This document shows positions 44,461 to 55,860 of a stretch of 64,000 bases of DNA, in pieces; position 1 is the first letter of the stretch, and each line of letters begins with the position of its first letter. The position numbers were made by a program, and so were the translations under genes. This DNA comes from Aporrectodea caliginosa (taxonomy: Eukaryota; Annelida; Clitellata; Crassiclitellata; Lumbricidae). The notes beneath the pieces were generated by a model. That model was not told the origin of the DNA, ran no database searches, and saw nothing but the letters and a program-made list of their open reading frames with translations. The stretch spans positions 62,001 to 126,000 of the forward strand of contig JACEVL010000469.1 of assembly GCA_020284085.1 (NCBI GenBank). Reading direction: 5' to 3'.

Positions 44461-44689
44461 TTGAAATAAAGTCTCCCCGTGGAGACTTTATTTCAACGCA
44501 GAGATGAAATATTCTCTCCCCGGAGACTTTGTTCCAGAATACAGTCTCCGGGGAGGGGTGAGAGAATTTATGCTGGAACAGCTCCGTCGGGGGAGAATCT
44601 GTTTCAAAGTAGAGTCTCCGAGGGGAGATATTTTTAAGGGGGAGACTCTGTCACGAGACACCGGCATCGGAAGACCCTGATAGGTCGCG

Positions 44690-44845
44690 GTTGCGATTGT
44701 CAAAGTCCGCTAATGTATTTGTGCCAGTAACGAAAACTAAATGGGGTGATCTGGTTTTTCGGATCACTGGTCCACTTTCTTGGAACAATCTTACTGCACC
44801 TATTCAGGAAGACAAATGCATTTATGCCTAAAAAGACATTTTAAA
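44690..44845 (+). mobile_element. CR1/L2-type LINE C-terminal fragment, copy B
   Basis: Paralogue of 34130-34290, with the same SWNNLTAPIQ end. It was part of the segment before the tandem duplication. Confidence 0.65.
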
Positions 44846-45489
44846 ATCTTCTAGCTATGTAACATTTGCGCCGACACTTGACAGTGCAGAGAAATCTAGA
44901 AGTAGCTTACTACCGAAGTTGCGATATGAATTGTCGTGGTTACAATTGCAATTAATTACAATTGTAATCAGCTAGCTACATGGCAAGTAAGTTCTAATAG
45001 ACAAAAAATATTCCTTGAAAATGTATATTTAACAGACTGATTCCACAGTCTGTCCATTAGCCTACTAGTCTACATTGGTGAGAAATTTAAGATACATTGA
45101 AATAAATTCAGCTAGATTGTCCTCACAGAAGCATACAAGAAATTGGGCTAATTTAACCTAATTACCAGTCTGTGGACAAAGCCCCAGATGTTTTCAGGTT
45201 AGGTCTGATTATCGTAATCGTAGTCGTAATAATTGTCTGTGAACACCATAATTCTATTGTGCGACTCTAGAGCTAAGAGCAGAAGACCAGATTATTTATG
45301 AAAGCTGAAATATCGTTAATATAATAATTATTTAGAATTTTAATATTTTACTTGTTTCCAAGCATCATCTCCGGCCGTCGTGTTCGTATTATTGGCAAAA
45401 GTTTCGGTCATCGGTCAACAAATGTTGTGTGCTTCTGGTGAGTATGCTCTTAACTCAATATAGTTTTCCAAAACGCAAGGTGATGCAAG

Positions 45490-45920
45490 GTAACTTAGGC
45501 TGATGGAGGGTATCCTAAAAAATTAAATCTTAAAGTTAAAACGCTTGAGAAGAGCATCCTAGAGGAACTTCGCATGTGTCTGGACAGGTGAGGACCAATG
45601 TTAAAGAATCAGTTCACTGAAGTGTAATTGCGATCAAAACAATTCAACTACATTACGCGTTTTAAATTCATAACTTTTGCAATTATACAGTTTCTGAGTA
45701 ATGGAAGGCTGAGTTGACGCTAGATAGCGTCGTCTGTATAGGCCTACGGATGGTCACCCATCCAAATAATAACCGGACTCGATATTTCATAGCCTGATCT
45801 GCGGATAAGGCATTAAAGCACTTTTTCAAACATGAGATTTGTCATTATACGTTGTGATTCACAGTAAAATAGTTACTTTCTACGCCTTTCCAAGTTCATA
45901 TGAACTGTTACAAACCAATC
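45490..45920. other. Fragment of a repeat shared with the 51290-53380 element
   Basis: 45805-45920, and its continuation at 47207-47335, match 51960-52190 in reverse complement (for example CATTAAAGCACTTT, TTACAAACCAATCA, ATGGAATGTAATTACCG). The L2 LINE 45921-47206 is inserted between them. Confidence 0.75.
45738..45800 (-). repeat. 5S rRNA-like fragment (possible 5S-derived SINE remnant)
   Basis: In reverse complement it reads GAGTCCGGTTATTATTTGG then ATGGGTGACCATCC, resembling the 3' half of 5S rRNA (GGTTAGTACTTGGATGGGTGACC). Only this half is recognisable, so it is a fragment and not a gene. Confidence 0.45.
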
Positions 45921-47206
45921 ACTCCACGGAGACTCTCCTGTTTCGACTTTTGTCAGACTTCTATAGCGCAATTGACCGTGGTCAGGTTACTCTTCTTGCT
46001 CTCTTTGATGTAAGCTCTGCCTTTGACTCTGTGGACCATTCCATTCTCTTGCAGCGCCTCTCTACTTCCTTTGGCTTGGTGGACCAGCCTCTTGATTGGC
46101 TTACATCTTTCTTAACTGACCGCTCAAACTGTGTAGTCCTTGGTTCGTCCAGGTCTCTTTGGGTTCCTGCCCCTTTTGGGGTGCCCCAGGGTTCTGTCCT
46201 GGGCCCACTGCTATACGTTCTTTATACTGCTGATGTCAGTCCCTTGCTGGCGTCTCAAAGGCTTCTGCACCAACTATTTGCTGATGATGTGCAAGCCTAC
46301 ATCCACACCCATTCGGCGGATGCGGTGGCTACTGTAAGCCAGATGTGTCTGACTATGGATGTCCTCTCTTCTTGGATGGCCTCCAATCGGCTACTTTTAA
46401 ATCCCTCTAAAACACAACTTATTTGGCTGGGTAGCCGTAGGCAACTTCAGGGTATCGATTTTCCCCAACTTACATTGCTCTTTCCTCACATAACCTTTTC
46501 CGTCACAGTTCGTGATCTGGGACTTACTCTTGACTCTGAGCTTACTTTGTCTCAACATGTGAACCTGGTTGCACGGAGTTGCTATTATCAGCTTCGTCAG
46601 CTTCGAGTTGTCTCTCGCTCTCTCTCTCACGATGCGGTCGTGGTCCTTGTTCACGCCTTTGTTACCAGTCGAATTGACAACTGTTGCTCCCTACTTGCTG
46701 GCCTTCCTCTTGGGGTTCTGGGGCGGCTAGATCGAGTTCTACGCTCGGCTGCTCGTCTTATTGGACGACTTCCTAGGTTCTCTCCTGTCTCTGCATACAT
46801 ACGTGATGTGTTGCACTGGCTGCCTATCTCTCAGCGGATCTCATACCGCACTGCTGCTGTGGTTTCTCGCTGCGTTCTTGGCTGTGCTCCATCTTACTTG
46901 CGTGATCTTTGCCGCCCAGTGTCTGACGTTGCAGCGCGTCGGGCACTTCGTTCTACGACGAGGGGTGAGCTCCTAGTTCAACGGGCACGCTTGGCTATTA
47001 AGCAGCGCCGTGCTTTTTCGGTTGTGGGCCCTTCCATCTGGAATGACCTCCCACTTAAGCTCCGTTTTTTACTTGTAAGCCATCCGACAAAGTTCTACAA
47101 GTCCCTCAAGACTTTTTTCTTTAGTCGTGGCTGGGCCGGGAGCGCTTCTGAGTAGCTTCTTGAAGGGGCGCTATATAAATGCTCTGAATGAATGAATGAA
47201 TGAATC
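45921..47206 (+). mobile_element. L2-clade LINE, 5'-truncated, RT frame intact to its stop
   Basis: From HSTETLLFRLLSD to GWAGSASE the frame is uninterrupted (it ends at 47155). RT blocks are DVSSAFDSVDHSILLQRL, GVPQGSVLGPLLYVLYTADV, the catalytic FADDVQAY box, RDLGLTLDSELTLSQH and HWLPISQRISY. The end is FSVVGPSIWNDLPLKLRF, with the tail GGGGCGCTATATAAATGCTC and (TGAA)n. The insertion is proven by the undisrupted paralogue at 52080-52130; AATCA is found on both sides. The endonuclease and ORF1 are missing, so it cannot be autonomous. It is the least decayed L2 copy here. Confidence 0.92.
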
Positions 47207-47496
47207 AGCGTGTTACTTGAAATTATACATCATGGAATGTAATTACCGAAGAGTGGCAAGCATGTGTCTTCAGGACTTCTTGTAGCCAAAAATCTCATAC
47301 AAGACACCAAGGTCACCTTTCTAAAGGTGGGTGGCTATATATAAAAAGGTTTCAGGGACGTTTCGTCAACGGACGATTCGTCAACGGACTGTTCGTCAAG
47401 GACTGTTCGTCATGTGGACGTTTCGTCAACGGACGATTCGTCAACGGCTGTTCGTCCAAGGGAAATGGTAAACTTTTCCAGTGGAACCAGAAGATA

Positions 47497-47519
47497 TAAT
47501 ATAATTATTATTATTTTTA

Positions 47520-47600
<81 letters not shown>
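47497..47600. repeat. (TTA)n microsatellite at a LINE 3' end
   Basis: This is about 100 bp of TTA repeat directly continuing the 3' tail of the minus-strand LINE fragment at 47601, so the microsatellite probably grew from the tail. Confidence 0.93.
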
Positions 47601-47601
<1 letters not shown>

Positions 47602-48005
47602 GGAGTTTTATATATAGCGCCCCTTCAAGGTAATCTACTCAGAAGCGCTACCAGTCCAACCACGGCTAAACAAGACAGTCTTGAGGTTTACAAAGAACGT
47701 AGTGGTGTGACCCCTAGGCACTAGGCGGAGTGCAACAGGGAGCCCATTCCAGGTCCTAGGGCCAGCGACCGAAAAAAGAGCGCCGCTGCTTTATGGTAGT
47801 TCGCGAGCGAGGGACTAAGAGTTCAGCTTGATTAGCTGATCGGAGAGCAGATCGCCGCTGGACACCAGAGGTGGAACAGCAGAGTTCCCGCAGGTATAGG
47901 GGAGCGATACCCTCCATGCAGCGCCAGACCAGCGCAGAAACCCTATAGGCGATCCGCTGCTGAAATGGAAGCCAGTGCAGTAAATTCCGCATATACTCTG
48001 AGATG
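47601..48005 (-). mobile_element. L2-type LINE 3' fragment
   Basis: The minus strand encodes LLHWLPFQQRIAYRVSALVW and an ALRSANQAELLVPRSRTTI-like stretch, then CTTGAAGGGGCGCTATATAT. It ends in (TAA)n, not the usual (GAAT)n. Confidence 0.83.
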
Positions 48006-48069
48006 TTGATTATGCCCTAGCTTGGGGGAGATTATGTAAGCCATTTTTATTGCACATATATCACGCGCT

Positions 48070-48390
48070 CTCAATTTAAATTGGAAGTTGGATTGATAAA
48101 AGAAAGTCTGCTTAAATAGGAATTCGATTGATGAGACTAATTCCTTGCTGAATTAGAAGTTGGATTGATGAAAGAAATTCTTTGCCTAATTAGAAGTTGG
48201 ATTGATGACAGAAATTATGTGCTTAAATAGAAGTTATATCGATGAAACTCGTTTTTTGCTTAAATAGCAAGAATTATTTTCATCAATCCGACTTCTAGTT
48301 TCGCAATGAAACTATTTTCATCAATCCAACTTTTACTTTAAAAATTATTTTCATCAATCCAACTTCTTCTATTTAAGGAAGAGTTATTAT
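48070..48390. repeat. Foldback repeat of GAAGTTGGATTGATGAAA words
   Basis: Four forward words (48076-48240) face three inverse words TCATCAATCCAACTTCT (48280-48365). Single copies lie near 6926-6990 and 13378-13396. Confidence 0.75.
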
Positions 48391-48552
48391 CACCAATAGG
48401 GCCTACAACATCAATTGTATGTATTTTGCGCACCTGCCGTCACGCTTAATGGGCTAGCAATCCATTTATTGGTCAACGAGAATTAATTATCGATTCCGTT
48501 TGACGAACAGTCCGTTGACGAATCGTCCGTTGACGAATCGTCAACTTTTTAT

Positions 48553-48795
48553 TTTATTATTATTAAACTGTTATTTAGAGCGCACCTAAACAAAAAAGAA
48601 TCTTGCACAAAAGCGCGTAGGCTAACAGAAAAGTCTAGTCATAATAAATTTTGAACAAATAGGTCTTGAGGTTCTTTTTGAAGAGCGTTAACGTTGAAGG
48701 TCTGTGAATAAAGTCCGGCAGCTTATTCCATTCAGCTGGACCGGCTATTGCAAATGCACGATTTCCAATTTCCACTTGACGAACAGTCCGTTGAC
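48553..48795 (-). mobile_element. CR1-type LINE 3' fragment
   Basis: The minus strand encodes VEIGNRAFAIAGPAEWNKLP and FKKNLKTYLFKIYYD, followed by a 3' end with AAGCGCGnnnnGTGCAAGATTC-type sequence. It is inserted in the right-end word array of the 47356-48804 element. Confidence 0.8.
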
Positions 48796-48819
48796 GAAAC
48801 GTCCGCATACCATATAAAA

Positions 48820-48973
48820 CAGAGGTGGCCAACCTTTTTTGGCCTACGGGCCAATATGATTGTTGGTAAGCACGCGGCGGGCCGCAAAATGTTTGTCCTC
48901 ACAGCCTCGAAAGAAATACACATGTTTATTTCATATTTTACAATATGTATAAAAACAGGTAAAACTACATTAG
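48820..48973 (+). mobile_element. hAT-type 5' end, cut by a piggyBac-type insertion
   Basis: CAGAGGTGGCCAACCTTTTT...GGCCTACGGGCC...GGCGGGCCGCA is the characteristic end of a common hAT lineage. The partner end is not located. Confidence 0.6.
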
Positions 48974-49168
48974 CACTAGAAGGACGGCTGTTTTCTACCA
49001 CCTAAAACGACGGAATGGGTCATTTTTGACCCATACAGTTTCATTGATAGAAATCATGTATTTTTGAAGGATAAATCTTCTGCAGCGGAAAATTCCGCCC
49101 CATGAGTAATATTTTTTATACAATTCCGCGACAGAAGACTTTTGCGCATGCGGAACCTTCGGCGCATG

Positions 49169-50904
49169 CAGGGCCGATGAGAGGGGGGGTCAGGGGGTTG
49201 CTGCCCCGGGGCCCGGTTCTCTGGCAGGGGCCCGGAAATGTATAAAACATTGCTCAAACTGAAGAAACCTGTGGGTTTTGGGGGGCCCGGTTCTCTGGCA
49301 GGGGCCCTGGCAGAGGTCCGGAAATGTCTAAAACTTTGCTCAAACTGAAGAAACCTGTGGGTTTTGGGGGCCCGGTTCTCTATGGCAGGGGCCTAGAAAT
49401 GTCTAAAACTTTGCTAAAACTGAAGAAACCTGTGGGTTTTGGCCCAATGCAGTCTGTATATGACGGATGCTTGATGAATCATGATACACAGGGCCACAGA
49501 CGTAATACTGTATGTATGGTGTCTGTCTAGGACTCTAGGTCACCCGATGTGCCATAGTATGAAATGAACACAGTTGTACACGAAGATACTTTCATTCGGA
49601 TGAACAACAATATAGGGCAACCGCATACCCTTTACCTCGGCTTTACATATATCACTCATCTCCAGCGCTGAGGAATGCTGGAAATAATATCTGCCTTGTC
49701 TGGTTCTCTGTCTCTGTCTGCCTGTCTATCTGCCTGTCTCTCTCTGTATGTCTCTCTCTTTATTTCTCTCTGTCTGTCTCACACGTCTATCTATTTCGAA
49801 AGTAGTTATTCATGTTCAGAATACAGTCGCTAATCCATTCGTTTACTTTTAAACAAAATAGCGATTTCAATTAAATTCTTCAATTTAATAACTAGTTGAT
49901 GAAGCTTTATAATACAGAAACCGGTGTATGGAATCTCTTTGCCAGAAAACCAATACAGTAATGAATGTGACGGTGAAAATTGGACTGAAGAGGTTAGTTA
50001 GCACTGCAGATAATTTTCTATTGGCAATGTTGTTAACGAAAATGATTTAGCAGCTCTGTCACTTAACATAGTCTCAGTTGTTCAGTCAAAGGATAAAGGC
50101 GCGAGCACCGTAACAGACGTTGGTCATCAGAATGATTTCGGTCTAGCTGTTAGTGCAAAGTTCAGTAATGCAGACAAATTTCGATTTCTGACTGAATTCC
50201 ATGCTCCACCAGAATCATATGCGTGGCCCAGCACTTCGCAGTACGCACCTCTATGGTGAAAAAATCCTAGCCACGCTACTGCTTAATAAAGGCTATTCCT
50301 ACTATTTCAGTTATTTAAGACACAACTATTATGGTCATAATAGTTATAGTTGATTAACTTTAATTTCAAAAGACTGTGCTATCAGTATTATACAAGTATT
50401 CGAGATTCATCAGCAGTCGGCCTAGAATAGATTAGGTTGTCTGGCAGCCATAAAATCTTTAACTGGATGTAAATTTATGAATTGAAATTTGAGTTATTGT
50501 CCAAATAAATAATACTTGAACTTACAACTGGATATAAGTTGTCATAATAAATAATTGATACCAAATTACCAATATTTTATATTTTATTCGTACGGTCAAT
50601 TTCTCTTGTAACTGTAAAAAATTTAAATCATTTATCACATTCACATAATGACATTTTCATGTTTCTGTAAATTTCCTTATAGGCTAATTAGAGTCAGAGA
50701 TGGATCTTTTAAACCACAAATTGATTTTTACATTTACTTTTACGATTATTAATATTACCATTATTATTATTAATTAAATGTAGTTTTATAGCCTTTTTAT
50801 AGTCTTACATCAGATTCGGACTTACAGATAAAATCGAAAAAACAAGGGGCCCTGATTCTGAGAAGTGTCTGCCCCGGGGCCCGCCTTGGCTCTCGACGCC
50901 CATG
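49169..50904. mobile_element. hAT-type element with an 8-bp GGCGCATG duplication
   Basis: GGCGCATG flanks both sides exactly (49161-49168, 50905-50912). The left end is CAGGGCCGATGAGAG and the right end in complement CATGGGCGTCGAGAG. A GCCCCGGGGC palindrome lies near both ends. The left end holds about three tandem units of about 75-100 bp (GGGGCCCGGTTCTCT... AAACTGAAGAAACCTGTGGG). No transposase is present. An 8-bp duplication and CAG-type ends fit hAT. Confidence 0.85.
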
Positions 50905-51189
50905 GGCGCATGCGCATTGTCCAAACTGCGTTACTTCTATCAATTGGCGTAGTGAGGGTCGGTTATGGTGAGATTAGGCGTTGTGAGGGTCGGTTAGGGT
51001 GAGCATTAGGGTTAGTGTCGCCATTAGATAAAATACTCAACACCTTCCGCCGCAGAAGTAATTTCTTCATGCGCTGCGTGGCGGAATCTTCCGCCGCAGA
51101 AGCACAACGCATATTTGAACAATTCCTGACAATAACTGAATTATTTACTGATCTCATTGTAATTAAGCTTTCAGAATGTTAAACTTTTA

Positions 51190-51285
51190 ATTTATTTATG
51201 CTGCCCCTAAGTACCTGAAAGTACTTTTTAGAGGCGTCAAGTTCCTCAAGCGATACTGAACATGAGTCGTCTCCAAGACACGCTC
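51190..51285 (-). pseudogene. piggyBac transposase fragment, downstream piece
   Basis: On the minus strand, continuing 53395 across the inserted element, it encodes LGDDSCSVSLEELDA. This matches the SLEELDAF segment at the start of the piggyBac core in many animal copies. The frame then decays. Confidence 0.55.
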
Positions 51286-51289
51286 GTTA

Positions 51290-53380
51290 GGGTGTCCCAG
51301 AAAAACCAAAGTCCTCAAGTTTTAATGGCCAACCTCTAGAAAGTTTCTCTTGGCTATTCTGATAAAAAATGCAAAGTTACAGCAAGATTGAAGATCATTT
51401 AGACGTGGCTCAAAGCCTTTTCAAATTATGTATACCCTCCATGCAATAGCCTGTGTAGAAAGTTTACCAACATAACGGTTTTCAATGCATAACTTTCAAA
51501 CGGGAAGAGATATTCAAAATTCCTTTGGTGAGGTTTCCTGGAAATGTTTGCTCACAACATAGGCTTTGTCTCATAAGGTTACTCTTGCATGACGCCATGT
51601 GACATGACGTCAAACTTTGACGTCACAGTTGACATTTCGTTAGATCAATGGTTCCTCTTAACGTGTTGTTCTTAAAAGGTTTATTTTTAGGTATCAAATT
51701 ATGGTTTTAGGAAAGAAGGATTTGCATAAAATATTCTTGAAACCCCTTAGCAGTTTCTTCTTCCAGAACATGTGACATAACGTCACTCAACTTTTGAAGT
51801 AAGTAACCGCTCCTATCTCCAAAGCCAGAAGTCTTGGAAAGGAGATCTCGGTGTCTGCAGACTAGGGTTATCGACTACAAGGAATTTGATAATAATATTA
51901 TATTTCACAGACCACGTGACGTCACTCACCGTGACGTTCCCAGTGAACTTATATATATCCACAGCCGCCCACAGGTCTTAGAAAGGTGATCAACTGTCAG
52001 ATTTTTGGCTACAAGAAATCCTGAAGACACATGCCTACCACTATGCGGTAATTACATTCCATGATCTATATTATCCAGTAACACGTTGATTGGTTTGTAA
52101 CAGATGACCTTGGAAAGTCGTAGACAGTTTCCCTGTAACAATTTTCTGTGAATCACAACGTACAATAACAAATCTCATGTTTAGGAAAGTGCTTTAATGC
52201 CTTAACTGAAGATAAACCACAATCACAATTCTACTGCTTGCAGTTCCCGAGAAACGAAGGGCAACCAGGCCGGGTCGTCAAGTGACCTTGAAGCTCAGAT
52301 GTAGTGTAATGTAATTAGTAACTTATATAGCGCAGTTCACAGCAGTGACTTTGCAGTAGTGCTTCCAGTGCGAGTACCCAGAGAGAAGTAATAGGTTTGG
52401 AAGAAAGAGAGAAGTAGGAATAGATCTAGAAGGAATGGAAACGCATAAAGAGGAGGGGAGGGAATTTCACATGGCAGGCCCAATGGTGAGAAATGAGCTA
52501 GCTTGCGCCAAAGTGGTCCTAGTTCGCGGGACAAAGAGATCATGCTGGCCCAAAGAGAGGAAAGGTTGGAGAGAAGCTGCAGAATGAGGAAAGCGATCGT
52601 AACCTATAATGTTGAGTGTACAGTTTTTGGCGGCCCTTAAAATCATAAAAAATATTATACATCAAGAAAACTATTCCAGCACTTGTAGTTTCGGAGAACC
52701 AAAGGTGAAACATTGCAGGTCAATGGACCCTGAACTACAGTCATGCACTCAGCATATGATGTTCATCATAACTCTGTTGAGTATACTTCTTTGGAATCCA
52801 AGACTCTGAAAAACATCATATATACGCCAGGAATTTCTTTACATAACTTGTAGTTCCAGTGAGGCCAAAGGTTAACCATAACAGGTCGAGTGACCTTGAA
52901 CTACAAAGTCATGCGATGGTCATACGATGGTCATACCAGGTTGCTTATAACTCTATTTTATTTCCTTGAGCCCAGTGGGTCTATCTTGCACTGACACCTT
53001 CTTTTTAGCCTTCACCGAAAACGAAATATTATGACAATAGATGTCAAATGACCTTGAAAACGAAGGTCATACGATTGTCCTACAATGTTAGAAATAGCAT
53101 ATTTGACTTCTCCCCGGAAAACCCTGTCATAGACAAAAAAATCACTTATCGATTGCTTTTAGTTCCTGGGATACTCTGGGATAAAATTTCTCAATGGTAA
53201 ATTAATGTGTATGGCTCAGCTATACAATGCTTAACTTAGAGTCGCTTGAGCCACGCCTAAATGTTAATCTAATTAGCTGTAACTTCGTACAATATAATAA
53301 CTAGTCCTATAGAAACTTTCCAGAGGTTGGCCATCAAGATATATAAACCTTTGAAAAGTTTCTGTCGTTTTGGGACACCC
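51290..53380. mobile_element. TA-flanked DNA element with GGGTGTCCC ends
   Basis: The ends are GGGTGTCCCAGAAAAACC and, in complement, GGGTGTCCCAAAACGACAG, flanked by TA (51288-51289, 53381-53382). It splits the piggyBac transposase remnant. Inside, a motif of the form 'TAGTTcCnGnGA..C.AAAGG...CAGGTC..TGACCTTGAA' recurs about four times (near 52240, 52685, 52845 and 53155). No transposase is visible. The 90-codon and shorter frames inside are not recognised. Confidence 0.85.
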
Positions 53381-53394
53381 TAACGCTCGTGCTT

Positions 53395-53970
53395 CTCTTT
53401 CAGTGCATCGTTGGATGATATGATGCATCATGCCTTCATCAACTAGAAGTTGAAAGTCGCTCAAAATAGAATCGTTTCTTATTCGCTGTGTCGCAACTCG
53501 CAAACAACGTTAGTCCTGAAACTTCGCGGAGCACGCTATGACTGCTTAGCCTTCGACGAGGTGCATCATTGGGTGAAATCACAATACAGACAGTGCCGAC
53601 CCTTGATGTTTCCCTGGTTTCTGTAGCTGCTGCATGTGTGCTGTCACGATATTGAAATGATGAGCGGCCACTCTGTAACCACGACCTCGTCCTCGACCAC
53701 GTGCACCCCCTCGACCACATGCACGCACACTTCCAGAGATAGGAACTTCAGGATTTGGAATGGCTTGTCCACCATGATCATTTCGACACTTAGAACAGAA
53801 GAACTGCTTCGTGCCTCAACGGACAGGTTATGTATTCCGGTATCTGAGACAGAGGCATCACTATCATTGTCTTCCGATTCGCAGAAGTGTCCTCACCGAT
53901 TTCTTGAATCAAACGAAGGGCTTGGTTTGCTGTCTGCATTATCGTACACGACGACTCATTTTAGCGCAGG
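53395..53970 (-). pseudogene. piggyBac-type transposase, N-terminal remnant
   Basis: The minus strand (broken frames) encodes an acidic, Ser-rich N-terminus (CESEDNDSDASVSDTG), a middle stretch, then RNDSILSDFQLLVDEGMMHH and IIQRCTEREA just before the TA-flanked insertion. The known family order is N-terminal acidic region, then a 'cTe.EA' helix, then the DDD core. The core is gone. The shared orientation with the element ends supports this as the element's own transposase. Confidence 0.62.
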
Positions 53971-54413
53971 TATCGATAACCCTCAGATATAGCTGTTTTT
54001 ATATCAATTGTGTTTGAAACAATAAACAAAACTGTTTCCAAATGGTGGGAAGAACGTGAGCTTTACAATGCCGTCATAAATAAGTAAGGTTAATATAAGA
54101 CATACACTAAGAAAAATAGGCATTTGCAGTAATAGTGTCATGGGTCAAAAATTACCCCAATCCGTCCTTCTAGGTATTGGCTACTCTAACTCCTATACCT
54201 GACCAGCTATTAATAAGATTTTTCTTCTATGCCTTTGCGGCCACAATGCCATAGATGTCATAAAATATTTTCCTTTAATGGTTACTGGGTGCTAAATGGC
54301 ACGCTCGCAAAGTGAGCTATGGGTCTAAAATGACCCATGCCGTCCTTCTAGTGTGAAGTCACTTTAATTTCAAAAGACTGTGCTATCACCTTAATTTCAA
54401 AAGACTGTGCTAT

Positions 54414-55143
54414 CACCTCTAGGGGCTTTCACCTCTAGGGGCTTTCACCTCTAGGGGTATTCACCTCCACTCTCATATTTATTTATTAATTAACCTGACC
54501 TTTCTGGTTGTCTTTCTCGCCAATACTCGTAACTTTGGTACTGAAGCGTTCGCTTACCTCGTTTCGAAGCGCCGTATTCCAACAAATCAGACTAGTTCAC
54601 TTATGAATTTCTATTTTTCTCGTTGGATGGTTAAATACTGCATACCGTGGAATTATATAATTACTTATCGTTACTTCTATAAAAGGTGCAACCTGCAGGG
54701 CCCACGAGCCTCGGTGGCTCTCTGGCTCGGCGTTTATTGGGCTATGTTAACTACAGTAGGCTAAGTGACACGCGTTATCATCTGCCGTTAATTACGGTCA
54801 CTCACTTGACTTATTAAGCTATCTGATCCGATTTGTTACGTGTAATTGCAGTATTTGCGAGTCAACGTGATATGTTAACTAGGCCTGCAGTATGTGTCAC
54901 GCGTTGTCATCTGCCGTTAATTATAGTCACTCACTTGACTTATTATAGGCTATGATTCGATTTGTTACGCGTTTAAGGTTCATTAATAAATAAATATGAG
55001 AGTGGAGGTGAATACCCCTAGAGGTGAAAGCCCCTAGAGGTGAAAGCCCCTAGAGGTGAATCGACCGGAGGTGAAACGTCCGGAGGTGAAAGCCCCTAGA
55101 GGTGAATCGACCGGAGGTGAAACGTCCGGAGGTGAAAGCCCCT
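54414..55143. mobile_element. Inverted-repeat element with CACCTCTAGGGGCTTT words
   Basis: The left end has three CACCTCTAGGGG units and then CACTCTCATATTTATTTATT. The right end has the inverse, AAATAAATATGAGAGTGGAGG, followed by five or more GAGGTGAAAGCCCCTA and GGAGGTGAAACGTCC units. The interior has a duplicated TGTCACGCGTTGTCATCTGCC-like segment. A 29-bp host sequence (CTTTAATTTCAAAAGACTG...) is duplicated directly before the left end. Confidence 0.8.
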
Positions 55144-55324
55144 GATACCGGATCCGACGGACTCTTCTCCACTGAATTATGATGCTTGATTGCGATTTCA
55201 TTGTAAGCGACCATCAAATATGTCTTGGACATTAGACCTATATAATATACATCGCTATAGAAGTCATTAGATCCAAGTAGAGAAGGCCTGGTAAAATAAT
55301 ATGTTCATGCATGCATACATATTA

Positions 55325-55815
55325 GGGTGGAGTGAAAAAAGCGAAAATTAGAAATTCAAAAAGTAATAGCAACCAAAAGTTGCCTTATGGTATGGGGTCA
55401 AAAATGTCGAAAAAGTTTTTTTAAATATTAATGTCTTCCGCCCCCACCAGAGGGCCAAAGTTACGAAAAATAGCATTTTTTCGAGGAAATTGCAGGTTTT
55501 CTTGTAAAATATTTTAATTGAAAACTAATATTAAGTGTCATTCAATGTACCGGTAGGCCTACCCTTGGATAGAGCTCTTAATACTGAATAAGACGATGTA
55601 TTAATTTTCAGAATATGCCCGCATTTGTAGAAGTTATTAACATTTAACCAGTTCCTCTGGTTCGCGACATGTCGCTAAGTCTGAAAACGGTTAAACACAA
55701 ATAACTTTTTATGCTTCGATATATTTCAACCCATAGTAAGTCATTCGATTCAGCTCTGAACCTCCTTTCTAACGGTACATTGCGATGCGGGATTGTTTAA
55801 CACTAACAGTCCACA
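55325..55815. repeat. Dispersed repeat, copy 2
   Basis: 55490-55815 matches 16485-16830 in reverse complement. It begins near TTAGGGTGGAGTGAAAAAAG, which may be an element end. Confidence 0.7.
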
Positions 55816-55860
55816 TTTGTTTTAAATTTTATTAGTTTGTTTGAAATGTTTGAAATGGAA

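Larger units (their letters stand above)
47356..48804. mobile_element. DNA element with CGTCAACGGACnnTTCGTC end arrays
   Basis: The left end repeats GGACGTTTCGTCAACGGACG, GATTCGTCAACGGACTG and GTTCGTCAAGG (47356-47460). The right end ends in GACGAACAGTCCG and TTGACGAAACGTCC (48777-48804), and a further inverse cluster lies at 48497-48546. Two minus-strand LINE tails and a foldback repeat are inside. No transposase and no clear target duplication are seen. Confidence 0.75.
48974..54353. mobile_element. piggyBac-type element (CACTAGAAGGACGGC ends) with nested insertions
   Basis: Both ends share a perfect 15-bp inverted repeat, CACTAGAAGGACGGC, followed by a GGGTCAnnnTGACCC-like palindrome (49017-49033; 54321-54335). 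The flanks TTAG and TGAA could each be a one-base decayed TTAA. A transposase N-terminal remnant lies on the minus strand at 53395-53970. Two further elements, 49169-50904 and 51290-53380, are inserted inside. An extra end-like CCGTCCTTCTAGG with GGGTCAAAAATTACCCC lies at 54138-54175. Confidence 0.85.
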
